From Diprion similis (Eukaryota; Arthropoda; Insecta; Hymenoptera; Diprionidae), in NCBI RefSeq assembly GCF_021155765.1, contig NC_060116.1, positions 4,092,001 to 4,156,000 on the forward strand: a stretch of 64,000 nt of DNA, in the 5' to 3' direction. Shown piece by piece: positions 14,620 through 25,203 of the stretch (position 1 is the first letter of the stretch; each line of letters begins with the position of its first letter). Made by a program: the position numbers and the translations under genes. The notes under the pieces were generated by a model. The model was not told the origin of the DNA, ran no database searches, and saw only the letters and a program-made list of their open reading frames with translations.

Positions 14620-17600
14620 CGAACAAGTTAATATACGTCAATGAGAAATACATGCTCTTATAAAAAATTGAATGATCTACAAAAAAGGTTTCTTCTAATT
14701 TTTCGATTAAGTCATTCCGTCGAAAGTTATTCACGGTTAAAGTTGAATTAATTTTTACTGCAAAATTCTTATTATTTAGATGAAATTAAGTGGTTTATTT
14801 CTAAAAATATATAATTCTGATGATATCGTGTTAAAAAGGTTGAAAAATATTAATTTTTCTCCGATAAAAAGTAACAAATTCCCATGCAATCTAAATGAAA
14901 AATTAAATTTCTTTAAGGTAAGGTTTAATATGAATATTAAGGGGCTTAAATTTGCTCTGATATTTTTTTTCAGTCAATAAACTGAAAATTAACAGAGCCT
15001 GGCAAGAAAAACAATCAACTCGTTAAATAACGAACATCCCCTAATGTGTAGCGGCATATAAGTTCTTGCCAAATGAATAAATCATTAAATATACCTGTAA
15101 ATAATATGCACAGCATATATATCTATGCAGTACGCATATACGTATACATATATATCAACACATTCACAGTTATTTACCTGCAGCAGAAGGAAGAGTGCGA
15201 GAGGGCAGATAATACGTTGATGACGTAACACGCGGTTTTACAACGCCGTATAATTCTTCGTGTGTTATGTACCTGCACAGTGCGCAGAGTATTCAATATT
15301 CATCGGACAATGAATTCTGTAAACCTTGTGTAAAATTTAAGTCCAAGATTTTTCAAACGATCGATCTTCTCTCTTCTCCCGTTTTACTCGCAACTTATTT
15401 TTCTTTATAAATCAATAATCCAATTATATTCGGTGGACGGTCGTCCTTTGAAATATTTTTAAAGAAAGAAAAAAAAAAATGTTTTTGACAAATTAAACGA
15501 CAAACCATTAAACAACACCCAGATTTCCGCCCATCGAACAACTATATATTACACGGTATAAAACGTATAGTTTTACAATAGATATGTATAGTATATACGT
15601 GCACGAAAGACTCGAATCACCGATAATTAATCACGATCTGTACATAGATCATGATGGTATTGAATTGCGCGTGTGTATAAACGCGAATTCACAACAACGT
15701 CATCGCACTAATCAACGAGGCGCGAATCTCTCGTCCGCAAGATTCAATTATACACACACACACACACATTGTAATACATATGCGTCACTGTAATATTCAT
15801 CACCGTAGCACCGACTTCCTAGTGTATAACGCGATATTCCTGATCACTGTAACTCTCGTTAACGCCATCCTGCATGATCGTTATTTGGCAGACACACACA
15901 CACACAGAGTGTTGTTCACCAGTCTAGAGATGAATTCTGGTTACGGAAACCCCACGCGGGTTAAAAACTCGCAGGAATAGCAATAGCTAGCTCTCGATCA
16001 AGCTCGAGTATCGCGAAGAATTGGCATCGCGGATCAAATTTGCGGAAGCCAAAGTCGCGGCAAGCGAACGAGTTGTTATATCCGAGACAGAACCAATACT
16101 GGATAACTGTATATCAACGTGCAGGCAACAGGCTTTCTCTCCCACCTCGTGTCCGTCGTCGACGGTCTCACCTCTTTCGTCTTTGCTTTCATTTTTATTC
16201 AATCCCATCGAATATATATCTACGGGAGCGATACTTTACTTTTTTGTTTCATCCAATCGGTGAATCGTCTTTCCTTAAGAACCCCTCGTCTTTCAGTTAA
16301 TACTGCAATACATCCCTTTCTGCCCGAATTCAACGCGATCTCCCTACGTTTTCAGGCCCGATATAATATATCGTACATATGTTCGATATACCCGGTGTTC
16401 TGTTTAGTATAGGATTTTAAAGTTCGACGAAGAAGGGACTTTTTAACTTTTTACCCGAGTTCCTTAGGCTGGTGGTAGATGTAGCGTTGCATAGTCACCT
16501 GATTTACCTGCCGAACACGAATACCAACGGAGAATAACGAAGTTCGCCGAATAGCGTGATACTATACTTATTCATTGTAGATGTATAGTAATGTGATCAA
16601 GGGTATAAGCAAGTCTTTTACACACTCGTAAACATGCCGGAACTATCGATTCTTTTTTTATATATATATATATATACGCACGAGTCGAGGAATAAAAGTC
16701 TGTCAAATTTTTATATGAATGTATTATACATTTCGATGGATCGATAGGAGAGAGATGTGGCCAATTTATCCGGCGTGTCACATCGTTCAATCTATCAATT
16801 AATTGTTCACCATTAAAAATTTAATTTACTTTTTTTTTTTAGAAGTGATAAAAATATGTTGAAAAAATGGACAGTTTTTAAACAAATTTTAACTTACAAA
16901 CCGCTTTGAAAACAGTTTGCTGTAGTTTAGGTTTCGCAATGTGCGAGTACAATGGCTTTCCAAAATCGCTCACATAGAAAAAGATTTTTAATAATATCGC
17001 AGTTTCTGGCTCCGATTTCATCCCGGTTAAAAAACTTTGTTTTTATCATATTCAATGCGATCGTCATCCTCGCCGGTATTTAAAAATGCGTCATCGCGAT
17101 TAAACAACTCTTAATTCTGACGCTTATACATTTGACTTACAGACTTCAAGCTGAGAAAATGACTGAATTCTACGAATGAAATTTATTTCAAAATTTATTC
17201 AAAGTAATCTCACCCATTTTGTTGCCACTTCTTCTCCGCACCCTTAAACATATCGTTCGGGACTTGATGCACTGTAAATGAAAGAAAGAGAAAGTATGAG
17301 TGTTATTAACAGTGTGTAGATAAAGATTTTCATTGATACAGTAGGACATCATAAATCAATCATATTGCTAATTGTCGGTATAATAAAACCAAAATACGTG
17401 AAGTTGAAAATTGAAAATTTGCCAAATGTTGAAAATAGTGTAAATTCCACTATATTTCAGAGGTCTTCGCATCGCAGGAAGAAAGCCAATAGAGAAAATA
17501 GTGGCTAATGAATAGGCAAGAATTTCAAACAGCTTATAGTTACGCTGTCGATCGGATTCCTCAAACAACGTTTTCACGTTGAAGGTTTCTTCGTTGTTAT

Positions 17601-20600
17601 TACTGACCATGCAAGGTTAACTCGCGTGCGACTTTTACTTTGCGTATATGTATATTCGCATTCGTTAGTTTGCAGATAGGAAGGACGCCGCGGTTATTAT
17701 ATCCTCACACGAAAATACATCTGCATGGAGGCTTAGGTGTGTGACAAATTTCGCAAACGTACCTCAGGCTATAGCCGTTAGGGAAATCCGAAAAGCAGAA
17801 TTTGCCGTCAAGATTTCCATAAGTTTTTGTGTTGTATCGATTTCTAATTGGTCTAGCTGAGTAAAATATTAACGCTTGTGAAGAAAAAATAGACTTTATG
17901 CTGATATTAAGGTACGTATAATATAATTGAAATTTTTTTACATCAACTTTCAAAAGATCTTTAACATCGACGTAAAAATGTTCGGAGTTAACAAAAATTA
18001 TTACCATTAATACAGTATATAAGACCGTGTAAATAAAACTGGGCGGGAAAAAGTTTATCTCTCTGAAAGCGTAATATAGCAGTGCAGCTATTTACATACA
18101 TGTGATAGGGGCGTTTGGGATGAAACACTGGCATTATACTTATTCCGTGTTTATTTAATCAATCGAGGTGAGGTATGCAGCTTTCCCATGTTCATACTTT
18201 CGTATAACTTCGACTGTCGTAGCTCTACAACACACCGCTAGAGTCTGCCACGAAATAAAGTCCGACGGTAGCTATAATATCGACTTTGTTATACCCTGGT
18301 CGCGCGATGTGAGTATACACGGTGTGCCTAGGAGTGCAGCTTCTTTCTCCGTAAAAGTTTCTCTCTAACGCTGGACTGGACTTAAGTGAGATGTGTACCA
18401 ACGGTACCAAAATACCCTAGATCGTCGGTGATTAATTGTCGTGACGTTGAATCTGCGTGGGAAAAAACGAGCGGGACTTTAAATAACTCACACGACAACT
18501 ATACATGATGGTATTACCGAGCACGGTTACTTTCGCCAGAAAAATAATTCCCTAACAATATAGGGATTTTTTTAGATAGTTGGTACACGTCTCACTTAGA
18601 TGCTTTAACCTCGAGGAAAGGGGCGTGTCGTAGAAGTTCTAAGCACACCATGTATACTCTCACACCACGGTTGGACTTGAGTAAGATGTGTACCAACGGT
18701 ACCAAAATACCCTAGATCGTCGGTGATTAATTGTCGTGACGTTGAATCTGCGTGGGAAAAAACGAGCGGGACTTTAAATAACTCACACGACAACTATACA
18801 TGATGGTATTACCGAGCACGGTTACTTTCGCCAGAAAAATAATTCCCTAACAATATAGGGATTTTTTTAGACAGTTGGTACGCGTCTCACTTAGATGCTT
18901 TAACCTCGAGGAAAGGGGCGTGTCGTAGAAGTTCTAAGCACACCATGTATACTCTCACACCACGGTTGGACTTGAGTAAGATGTGTACCAACGGTACCAA
19001 AATACCCTAGATCGTTGGTGATTAATTGTCGTGACGTTGAATCTGCGTGGGAAAAAACGAGCGGGACTTTAAATAACTCGCACCACAACTACACATGATG
19101 ATATTACCGAGCAGAGTTGCGTTCGCCAGAAAAATAATTCCCTAACAATATAGGGATTTTTTTAAACAGTTGGTATACGTCTCACTAAAAGGCTTTAACC
19201 TCGAGGAAACCACGGGCGTGTCGTAGGAGTTCTAGGCACACCATGTATACTCACACTACACTACATCCACCCTCACGGTATCTGTCACCCCCGGATTAGG
19301 CAAGCGAAGTGACACGTTTAATTTAGGTTGGCGACAGCATAGGTAGTGCAGGGCTTCGCAAACTCGAATGTGAGTTCTCAAACTCAACACTAAAAGTGTG
19401 ATCATTTTCATTTTAAAGTTCAGTTTTTTTATTTTACCACCGGCTGTTGCAAAAATATCTTGGGTGAATAGTGAAGGATATTTGATTTAGATAAGCGAAA
19501 GGTCATATTACATAGATAAACCTTCAGCGGATAAATTGAACATATTTGATAAAATGAATAAGCGTATGAATGAAGTAATTAGTAGCAATTCAAATTCCCT
19601 GTAATAAGAATATACAATAAATCTTTTTTATACTTTTTTATACTTTTACTACCAGCCCTGTTTTGAAGAACCGAATTTTTCCAAAAAATCTCAACTGTAA
19701 CACACTGAACCTCAATCCTTGAAAGTGCTTTGACTAAAACTGGGATAATCGGACGGTAGGTGTACCTGATGAATATGTTGAATGACTTCTGAGTGCGTTG
19801 CATTTTCCAGAGTGCGACCGTTCACTTCTAGTATCTCATCACCGACCTCCAGGTTGTCCGCGTTGTCAGCGGGTGAGCCTATAATTGAATAAACAATCGT
19901 TCAAATGTTGTTACAATTTGCTAGTGATCGATCACTTACTACTTCATTGTTATTGCAACTAATGACATTTCATATGTCTGCGCGTAGATATGCGCGTATT
20001 CAAATGTTACTACAGTGAATTCATTCCATGAAATTCAAGTTGTAACTTTCTTTGTTAATAATTTTTTATAAATCACACCATTGAATTTTGCATAAATTGA
20101 TCTACAATAAAAAACGCCAAAAACCATCAGAGCCATTCGTAAAATTATCCATATTTACAAGTTTGATCAGAATGTTCTGCAATGATTTTTGCACACCTGC
20201 AACATAACGAACAGGAATCAAGTTGGTACGATGTACGAAATTTGCAATAAAAATACTCAACTTTGCTCGGTTCCGTAAAATATTTTCGTCAAAGGTTACA
20301 AAAAAAACTGTACACGGATATTTTCAATACGACTTATTTGCTAAAATTTGGACGGTTTGAATGTCGGGTTTACATGCTGATACAATCGGATGCAGGCTGT
20401 GAGCCAAGACTTTATCCTTTTTGCGCTACCTTTTGCATGCCCGCAAGTTATTTCAGGCTTGTCAAAACACTTGATATGCTCGAGATATGTTTAACAGACA
20501 GATTGAAGTTTGTGTCTAACAATTTATAACCGAAAAAACATTCAATTTCGTATCTAGTAAAGTAAAACAAACGATGTCTTTACTTTATATCGTCGATGAT

Positions 20601-20701
20601 TGAATAAGCGTGTATAAAAAAAAAAAAAAAAACTTACCATATAATTTTACTTTTCCGTTATGATTCATCAAGATGATGATATATCCACCGAGGTCCACCA
20701 T
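82..20701 (-). CDS. Single-PDZ-domain protein, 8 exons, about 330 aa
   Basis: I do not recognise the orthologue. Exons read downward: 20701-20638, 19878-19766, 17271-17214, 3860-3800, 3596-3515, 1280-1177, 748-344 and 187-82. Every junction is GT-AG with matching phase, and the total is 993 bases (330 codons plus TAG). Residues of about 1-80 form a PDZ domain: the core reads SPADNADNLEVGDEILEVNG, followed by an ATHSEVIQHIHQ helix and a basic last strand (TICLRVRRR). A helical, Arg-rich segment follows (GRIRDAWVIAVERGARERL), then a Ser/Pro/Asn-rich, probably disordered tail. PDZ domains bind C-terminal peptides of membrane or cytoskeletal partners, so a scaffold role is inferred. Weak points are the first exon (its carboxylate-binding loop is not typical, and a better first exon may lie upstream) and the last exon (acceptor with little pyrimidine tract). 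The fourth intron-flanked junction, across 13.3 kb, rests on phase and sensible sequence only. Confidence 0.62.
1545..1608 (+). promoter_or_regulatory. Promoter-like segment: NRF-1-like site and perfect CRE
   Basis: An NRF-1-like GCATGCGCA lies near 1547-1556 and a perfect palindromic CRE, TGACGTCA, at 1601-1608. About 160 bases downstream an ATG at 1763 opens a short plus-strand frame ending in a good donor (GACTGGG then GTGAGT, near 1801). The sites are seen directly; that they drive a plus-strand transcript inside the PDZ gene's intron is inference. No second coding exon was found for it. Confidence 0.35.
2265..2290. repeat. Poly-T tract and nearby (TA)n
   Basis: A run of more than 20 T at about 2263-2286, with a (TA)n microsatellite at about 2770-2796. 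Similar long poly-T tracts occur at about 3308-3328, 11021-11051, 14587-14619, 23417-23437, 50489-50506, 63080-63099 and 63792-63811. They are simple-sequence DNA or old retroposon tails; nothing distinguishes the two here. Confidence 0.9.
5196..5205. promoter_or_regulatory. Perfect NRF-1-type palindrome
   Basis: The sequence GCGCATGCGC, the palindromic core bound by NRF-1/Ewg-type factors, stands alone in AT-rich DNA. It lies just beyond the 3' side of the minus-strand acidic reading frame at 5252-5530, so if it is a promoter it may serve an unannotated transcript rather than that frame. Confidence 0.35.
5252..5530 (-). CDS. Hypothetical small acidic protein, 92 aa
   Basis: A reading frame of 92 codons starts MWCGCSKRSRHNSDS and becomes rich in Asp and Glu (DMDDSEEDFG, then DEDPDFDDGVD). 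Composition is far from what AT-rich intron translates to by chance (few Lys, Asn, Ile and Phe runs), which is the reason for listing it. No domain is recognised. A possible donor after the DIG codons (about 5302) means the true product could be shorter and spliced on. It lies on the same strand within the large PDZ-gene intron, so it would be a nested gene or an alternative exon. No promoter motif is visible immediately upstream of its start. Confidence 0.3.
   Translation of the reverse strand: MWCGCSKRSRHNSDSTIIDTFEANCEDELCITSACINDMDDSEEDFGMKKHFDLSAIRFIDEDPDFDDGVDCAISDIGLCILKYSIHIPYRD
5653..5932. repeat. Imperfect foldback (MITE-like) element
   Basis: The left end (CCCGGGACAAAAAAAAATAA) and the right end (complement CACTCGGGAAAAAAAATA) are inverted copies. 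Inside, both arms share GATCTAC/AAATCTAAATTTT words in opposite orientation. There is no open reading frame. It is probably a small non-autonomous DNA element; the family is unknown. Confidence 0.45.
10486..10512. repeat. (TTA)n microsatellite
   Basis: About nine tandem copies of the trinucleotide TTA/ATT within the PDZ-gene intron, followed by an imperfect continuation to about 10545. Confidence 0.9.
12477..12917. repeat. Long foldback element, arms about 215 bp
   Basis: The left end CCTCAACTCTGGGATAGTCC is matched by the complement of the right end (CCTCAACTCTAAGATGGTCC). The inner parts of the arms also pair, for example GAAGTTTCTTATGGAAATA in both orientations. The two arms together fill almost the whole 440 bp with little or no loop. 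No coding sequence is seen. It resembles a foldback MITE, or an inverted duplication of a shorter unit. Confidence 0.65.
13512..14070. repeat. Diverged direct duplication
   Basis: Two segments, about 13512-13725 and 13868-14070, share the same order of words: TTGTTAATTT, then TTGTAGATTTTTT, AAACTATG, ACGAAA, AAATTCGT and GAAATTATTTT. They are direct, not inverted, copies and are separated by unrelated sequence. Either an old local duplication or two members of one repeat family. Confidence 0.5.
14510..14935. repeat. Foldback element with poly-T core
   Basis: The left arm near 14514-14578 (TTAAACCTTGCCCTAAAG, then TTGCATGGGAATTTG) is matched in inverted orientation by the right arm near 14866-14928 (CAAATTCCCATGCAA, then CTTTAAGGTAAGGTTTAA). 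A poly-T run of more than 30 bases lies between the arms. The 66-codon frame inside it is judged not to be a gene. Confidence 0.5.
17368..17610 (-). CDS. Doubtful small membrane-protein frame, 80 aa
   Basis: An 80-codon frame begins MVSNNNEETFNVKTLFEESD and contains one hydrophobic stretch at about residues 29-46 (EILAYSLATIFSIGFLPA) with basic residues after it, as in a single-pass membrane protein. The acidic N-terminus and the RQRNYK turn look more like protein than random AT-rich sequence. It sits in the second intron of the PDZ gene on the same strand, 97 bases upstream of its third exon. It could be a nested small gene or an alternative first exon, but no good donor joins it to that exon. 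No family is recognised. Confidence 0.25.
   Translation of the reverse strand: MVSNNNEETFNVKTLFEESDRQRNYKLFEILAYSLATIFSIGFLPAMRRPLKYSGIYTIFNIWQIFNFQLHVFWFYYTDN
18309..19255. repeat. Inverted-repeat element enclosing three 295-bp tandem units
   Basis: A 295-bp unit is repeated three times; the ACGGTACCAA word recurs at 18401, 18696 and 18991, exactly 295 apart, and copies one and two are almost identical. Within each unit, GTGAGATGTGTACCAAC near the left pairs with GTTGGTACACGTCTCAC near the right, so each unit is itself a hairpin. The whole block is also bounded by an inverted repeat (GAGTATACACGGTGTGCCTA at 18311, complement of AGGCACACCATGTATACTC ending at 19252). The minus-strand frames of 62 codons seen in two copies are by-products of the repetition. 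It lies in the second intron of the PDZ gene. Confidence 0.85.
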
Positions 20702-23700
20702 CTTTTCGGTATTATTCTCCGATTATTTTGATTAAAAGGTCACCTCTCATCTGTTACACGTATCTAAGATTTTTTTAATGATTGCGTATATTTTTGTTTG
20801 TAGCACGATAATTCACGATTAATCATTGAGAATTCTATTGTATAGTTATCATTGAATTTTTTTTTTTGCTGCTGTCGTTGTTGCTTACATCGTGTTGTTG
20901 TCCGATTGGTGTTAATTTTTGCCGTTTGATTCGATGAGTTGAGATGAAGATTTTTAGGATAAGGTGGTTTAAAACGCTTCTTCTCTTTTCCGAAAATACA
21001 ATCTTTTATAATATGCATAGAACTTTTTTTGTCTTGTATGTATTTGTTACTAATGTACGATAGTCAAGGTGATCTTAATCTAATAACGGAGCTATTATTA
21101 ACAGTACAGTTTAAAATTTGATCTTCAAAGACGTTGATTTAAGACACTTGCCCTACCGACACACAATTGGATATAGTTGGTACTCATAGTTAGTTATATA
21201 TTATAATACGGATTTATTATGTTTCGACTCTTTTCTAAACATGATCATCCCCTCTGTGGAGACTAATAGAATATATACTAAGGCAATTAGCATCGACGAT
21301 CACTTTTCAATTCTATAAACATTTTTTGTTACATAATTATTTAAATATGAATTTGGCACCCGCGATTCGAAAATCCTCAGGGTTATATGAAAGACAAGTT
21401 TCCTTAATTTGTATTATCAACGGCCAACCGCGTTATTCCGGTTATATCTTTGCCGAACATATTGAGATCATTTTCTAATTGTCATTTGAACGATAACTAT
21501 TTCGGGCACTGCGGGGCCCCAGATTTGGGCCCCTTCACATCTCGTTGCCCATCGGTATGCAAAGTTATTCGAAGTTATTAAAATTTCACTATTTCGGTTA
21601 ACTCTTATTGATTTTTGATTCGATTAGGTTTGTTTTCTTTATTGTATCTACTATGGCCATCTTTTATTCTTGTCATTATCTCCGTTATCTGCTGGTTTTC
21701 ATCATTCTACAATCAAGTCTATCACTCATAATTCAATTTCAATACGCTGTTTGACACCAATAATACTGTAACACGATGCGATAGATTTATCAAATTTAAA
21801 CAATTACTTAAAACTGTTCTTCCCAATGGGTGTAGACCCATTCTATCGCGGTTATATCCTGCACCGCACTTACTTCGAATTTTCATTTTTGATCTGCGTC
21901 TCACAAGGCCAGTTCTTTCCTCCGTTTATCCCGCAACACTTTCACCCAATCTTTTTATCGACAAATTAAACTGTTCCACTATTATTTTTCTCATCTTGCC
22001 GCTCGTCCACCGTCACCGTTCTCCCCGTTTACCCCTAATTTCCGCACATATAGGTGGAGAGATTGCGAAGAAACCGCCTTCTAACACTGAGATTCGTCCC
22101 GAATGCACGACGGAGAGGTGAGCCGAGAGATCAATATAGGGGACCCGATGCTGCCAGTCTGGCTCTGCCGCTGCCTCCTCCTAGGGGATGCTTTCGAGTT
22201 GAGACTCGATACGGCGCATCGGCCTCACCAACCCGTCTGCGTCATTCGGCTTTATCGAAACCCTCTCGAGAAAGATTCAAAATTTATTCAACTTCTCAAA
22301 TATCATTTCCATCCTACTTCGTGAAATCCATCAAATTTCTCGTATCACCGTCAAGAAAGTTGATCGTCGTGAAAAAGAAGATACCTTGTATACTGTTTTT
22401 TTTATCGTTTTACTCTCCTTGTTTATTTATTTTTTTGGTAAAGATTTTCTACATGTCAACAATTATCGATCGGTTTATTAAAAAATCACAACGGATAGGT
22501 GTACATATAGTTTTTATTTATCTTGTATTGATACCTTATAATACTTCGGATGTTACGTCCTCCAGACCTTAAGATTCTTTTCCCACGCTCTTCGTGATCA
22601 CAATCATCCAGCACGTAATATTGATAACTATAAGTATGTCATCGGAATACCTGCCTCAAGTCTCTTCATACGTATAGTATGTATACAGTTTTTATGCGAA
22701 TGATTATCGATGTTTTTATTATTATTACTTTTTCTCAGCCATTTTTCTATTTCCTTTATTTTCTTATATGTATCGCCGCGATCGACCAACACGTATTTCA
22801 TTCCACGTGGGCGGGTAATTATTTTCTGTCTCGGTTGACTCGAGAGCACCCAGCCTGGGATTATAGTTAGCATGGGCACGTAGACACTTGTAAATGAGAC
22901 GAGACACTTGGAAAATGCTACGGATGCTCCAATTTGAGGACACTTACTTCTGACTTGTTGCTTTATACAGGATTTACAAGGCAACGACAAACGTTGGCTG
23001 TTTTTTTTTTTTAATTTTCCGTTCTTATCGAAAACTGGGTTGATTATAATATGTTCTTAATGAGACAAATTAGATAATATCCATGTAAATATAATATTTC
23101 ATCATTTAGATAGATTTTATAATCTAAACAATTTTCATTATCTCCGAATAAATCACGTAAATTCAACGCATAAGTTCATTTCTGATTTCAAGCTCAAACC
23201 GTGATTCTATAGTTACATGCAATTGTTCACTAACACGCTTGCATAAATTTCTTACGTATTTTTGTCTTCTTACAAGTATAAACATAACGTTTTCGAACCG
23301 ACAAAAAATAATATCAATCATATTATTTGTCACGTCTAATTAATCTTCCAATTTGTAATACTAAAAACAAGTTCAGCTAAATCTGAGCATGAATGATATT
23401 TGCACAGCAAAGTATTTTTTTTTTTTTTTTTTTTTTTCTTTATTAATCTGAAACTAACAAAAAATTCCACTGATTTATTCACTTTACTTATTAAAGTTGG
23501 TCTGCGACCATCAAATTCCTTAAAAAAATGTTGTGCCAAATAATTTCTCTCAATTCCTCTGTAATTTTTATTATCTGCTCCCACACGGTTTTGGAGAAAT
23601 TCGAAAAAAAATTCAGATGCATTTCCGGGAGGCACTGGGTGTTTCATGGTTTTTTAAAAAATTTTTCCAATTTTCAACAAATTCATGTGCCAAATAATTG

Positions 23701-24557
23701 CTCCTTAATTGCTGTTGATTATTGCGTAACTTTTATTACTTTCTCCCATACGGTTTACAAGAAGAACCAAAAAAAAAAGAAAGGGTTCGATTACTTGAGC
23801 CCCAGTAAAATGGCGCCAAATTCAAACAAGTGTTTGGAACAAACCGATAGTTATTCAACGAAAATGACATTTGCTTTTTATTACTCCTTAATTGCTTCCA
23901 ATTATTCTATTGGTTTTTCAATAAAATGACAAGAAAACCCGAAAAGAAGCCTTTCACTAGGCGAAGTGTGGTCGAATTCGATATGATATTATTTTTCTGT
24001 ATACTTTTTCAAATACATTATTAAAATATTGGATTAGTCATTCGTTCGTTTGATTTTTCTGACCAACAACTTTTTCTAAAACTGATTTTTGTTGTCTTTG
24101 TAAAGGAATTGAAGCAATTAGTTTATTCACATGGTAAAACAGAACAAAATACGCACTTTTGGTGATGAGTCAAGACTTTAAAGATAAACAAAACTATCGT
24201 AATGATTTTCATTTTTATTTATTCGTTAAGATAAAAAATTCACTTCTCACAAGAACAAGAACTTCGAAGTTTGCCAAAGTTGGATCGATCAATGATCGCT
24301 TACTTTTAAATACGTGAACTGAAGTACAATGTTAAAATAATTATTTTTTTTATAAAGTGTCGCACAAGCCCTCAGCCCTACTTGTCCCTACATGCGCAGA
24401 TGCCACAAATTCTATTTTCTGTGCTACTTCCTGTGAAAGATGAGAATATTGTGTAATTTTTATAAGCACTAGTTATCTCATAAGAACTACAAAATAATTG
24501 AATTGTTGACGAAGGTAGCGCAGAAAACAAGATTAATGAAATTAAAAAGAAAACATA
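20702..24557. other. Gene-poor stretch upstream of the PDZ gene
   Basis: No gene is supported here. A comparatively GC-rich island at about 21960-22270 stands out; a plus-strand segment at 22051-22118 has an acceptor-like start (ATATAG) and a GTGAGC donor-like end and could be an exon of something, but I cannot place it. A dispersed repeat lies at 23490-23940. Confidence 0.5.
23490..23940 (+). repeat. Dispersed repeat, copy 1
   Basis: This segment shares words with 30530-31060 in opposite orientation. The clearest stretch is the one that would translate as MAPNSNKCLEQTDSYS here and MAPNSKDRLERTDGYS there, together with runs of CAATTG/CAATTA-type words (AATTGCTCC, TTAATTGCT). No intact coding frame remains. 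Family unknown. Confidence 0.55.
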
Positions 24558-25160
24558 CCATGTTGGCCTGAATACAAGTCGACCCCCAATTGTTAACCTC
24601 TGATTGATGACTTTTTTTTTTATCCGAATATGAGTCGAATTTCAGAATACTTTAGCTTTTGCTTCAATTTACACCAATCGCGTAAATTTTTCTCCGATAT
24701 TACCGTACTTTAACGCAACTCGGCAATTGTTGATGTTTTCGACTTTCCACGCAACTATTAGTTTAAAGTTCGCATTAGAAATTATGTCGAACGTTTTTAT
24801 TCGTTTCATTTGTCTGTGAACTCCAACAATCGACTCTATTTGCATTCCGAAAATACGTTTTTGCAATTATTGCACGCACGAAACATCCAAGAAAACGGTT
24901 TGTTTCTTCTAACGTTCCAACTTCAGGCTGATGCTTCGAAAAAATCGAAGTTCAAATTTTCGATTTTCGAGATTAGGCGCGCACGCACATTGCATTGCGA
25001 GAATATTACAATTATCGGTCGATAACGAAATTTCCAGTTGATAATGCAAATCCCCTAAAAATATCCCGAATATAAATTGAGCCCGAATACAAGTCGAGTA
25101 CGGTTTTTGAGAGTAAAATCGCTTGCCAAAAAGCTCGATTTATATTCGGGCCAACACGGC
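24558..25160. mobile_element. Decayed pogo/Tigger-like DNA transposon
   Basis: The ends are about 25-bp inverted repeats: left CCATGTTGGCCTGAATACAA, right (complement) GCCGTGTTGGCCCGAATATA, both continuing to TCGA. Internal copies of the CCCGAATA...AAGTCGA word occur near the right end. On the minus strand at 24866-24669 a 65-codon frame contains NANFKLIVAWKVENINNC then RVALKYGNIGEKF, which resembles the N-terminal DNA-binding helix region of pogo/Tigger/jerky transposases (NFKLK...NCRAARKFGV-EK pattern). No DDE catalytic part is present in 0.6 kb, so it is a non-autonomous remnant. It lies 44 bases past the 3' end of the acid phosphatase gene. Confidence 0.65.
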
Positions 25161-25192
25161 AATATCATGCATGTATATCAAAATGTTAGTTA

Positions 25193-25198
25193 TTTATT
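25193..25198 (-). terminator. Poly(A) signal of the acid phosphatase gene
   Basis: AATAAA on the minus strand, 6 bases after the stop codon of the last exon. Its nearness implies a very short 3' UTR unless a later signal is used. Confidence 0.5.
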
Positions 25199-25203
25199 TA
25201 AAA

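Larger units (their letters stand above)
3861..17213 (-). other. 13.3-kb intron of the PDZ gene
   Basis: Between the third and fourth PDZ-gene exons I find no convincing conserved gene. The stretch holds foldback elements (5653-5932, 12477-12917, 14510-14935), a diverged direct duplication (13512-14070), a TTA microsatellite (about 10486-10512), CA tracts near 15754 and 15894, and one doubtful acidic reading frame (5252-5530). The rest is AT-rich sequence without recognisable content. Confidence 0.55.

Noticed and set aside
18605-19088. Two nearly identical minus-strand frames of 62 codons.
   Set aside because: They are the same part of successive 295-bp tandem units; absent from the third copy in intact form and without protein features.
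22054-22572. Plus-strand frame of 172 codons.
   Set aside because: The first third is Arg/Pro-rich from GC-rich sequence and the rest is low-complexity Phe/Ile/Ser translation; no domain, no splice support for the whole frame.
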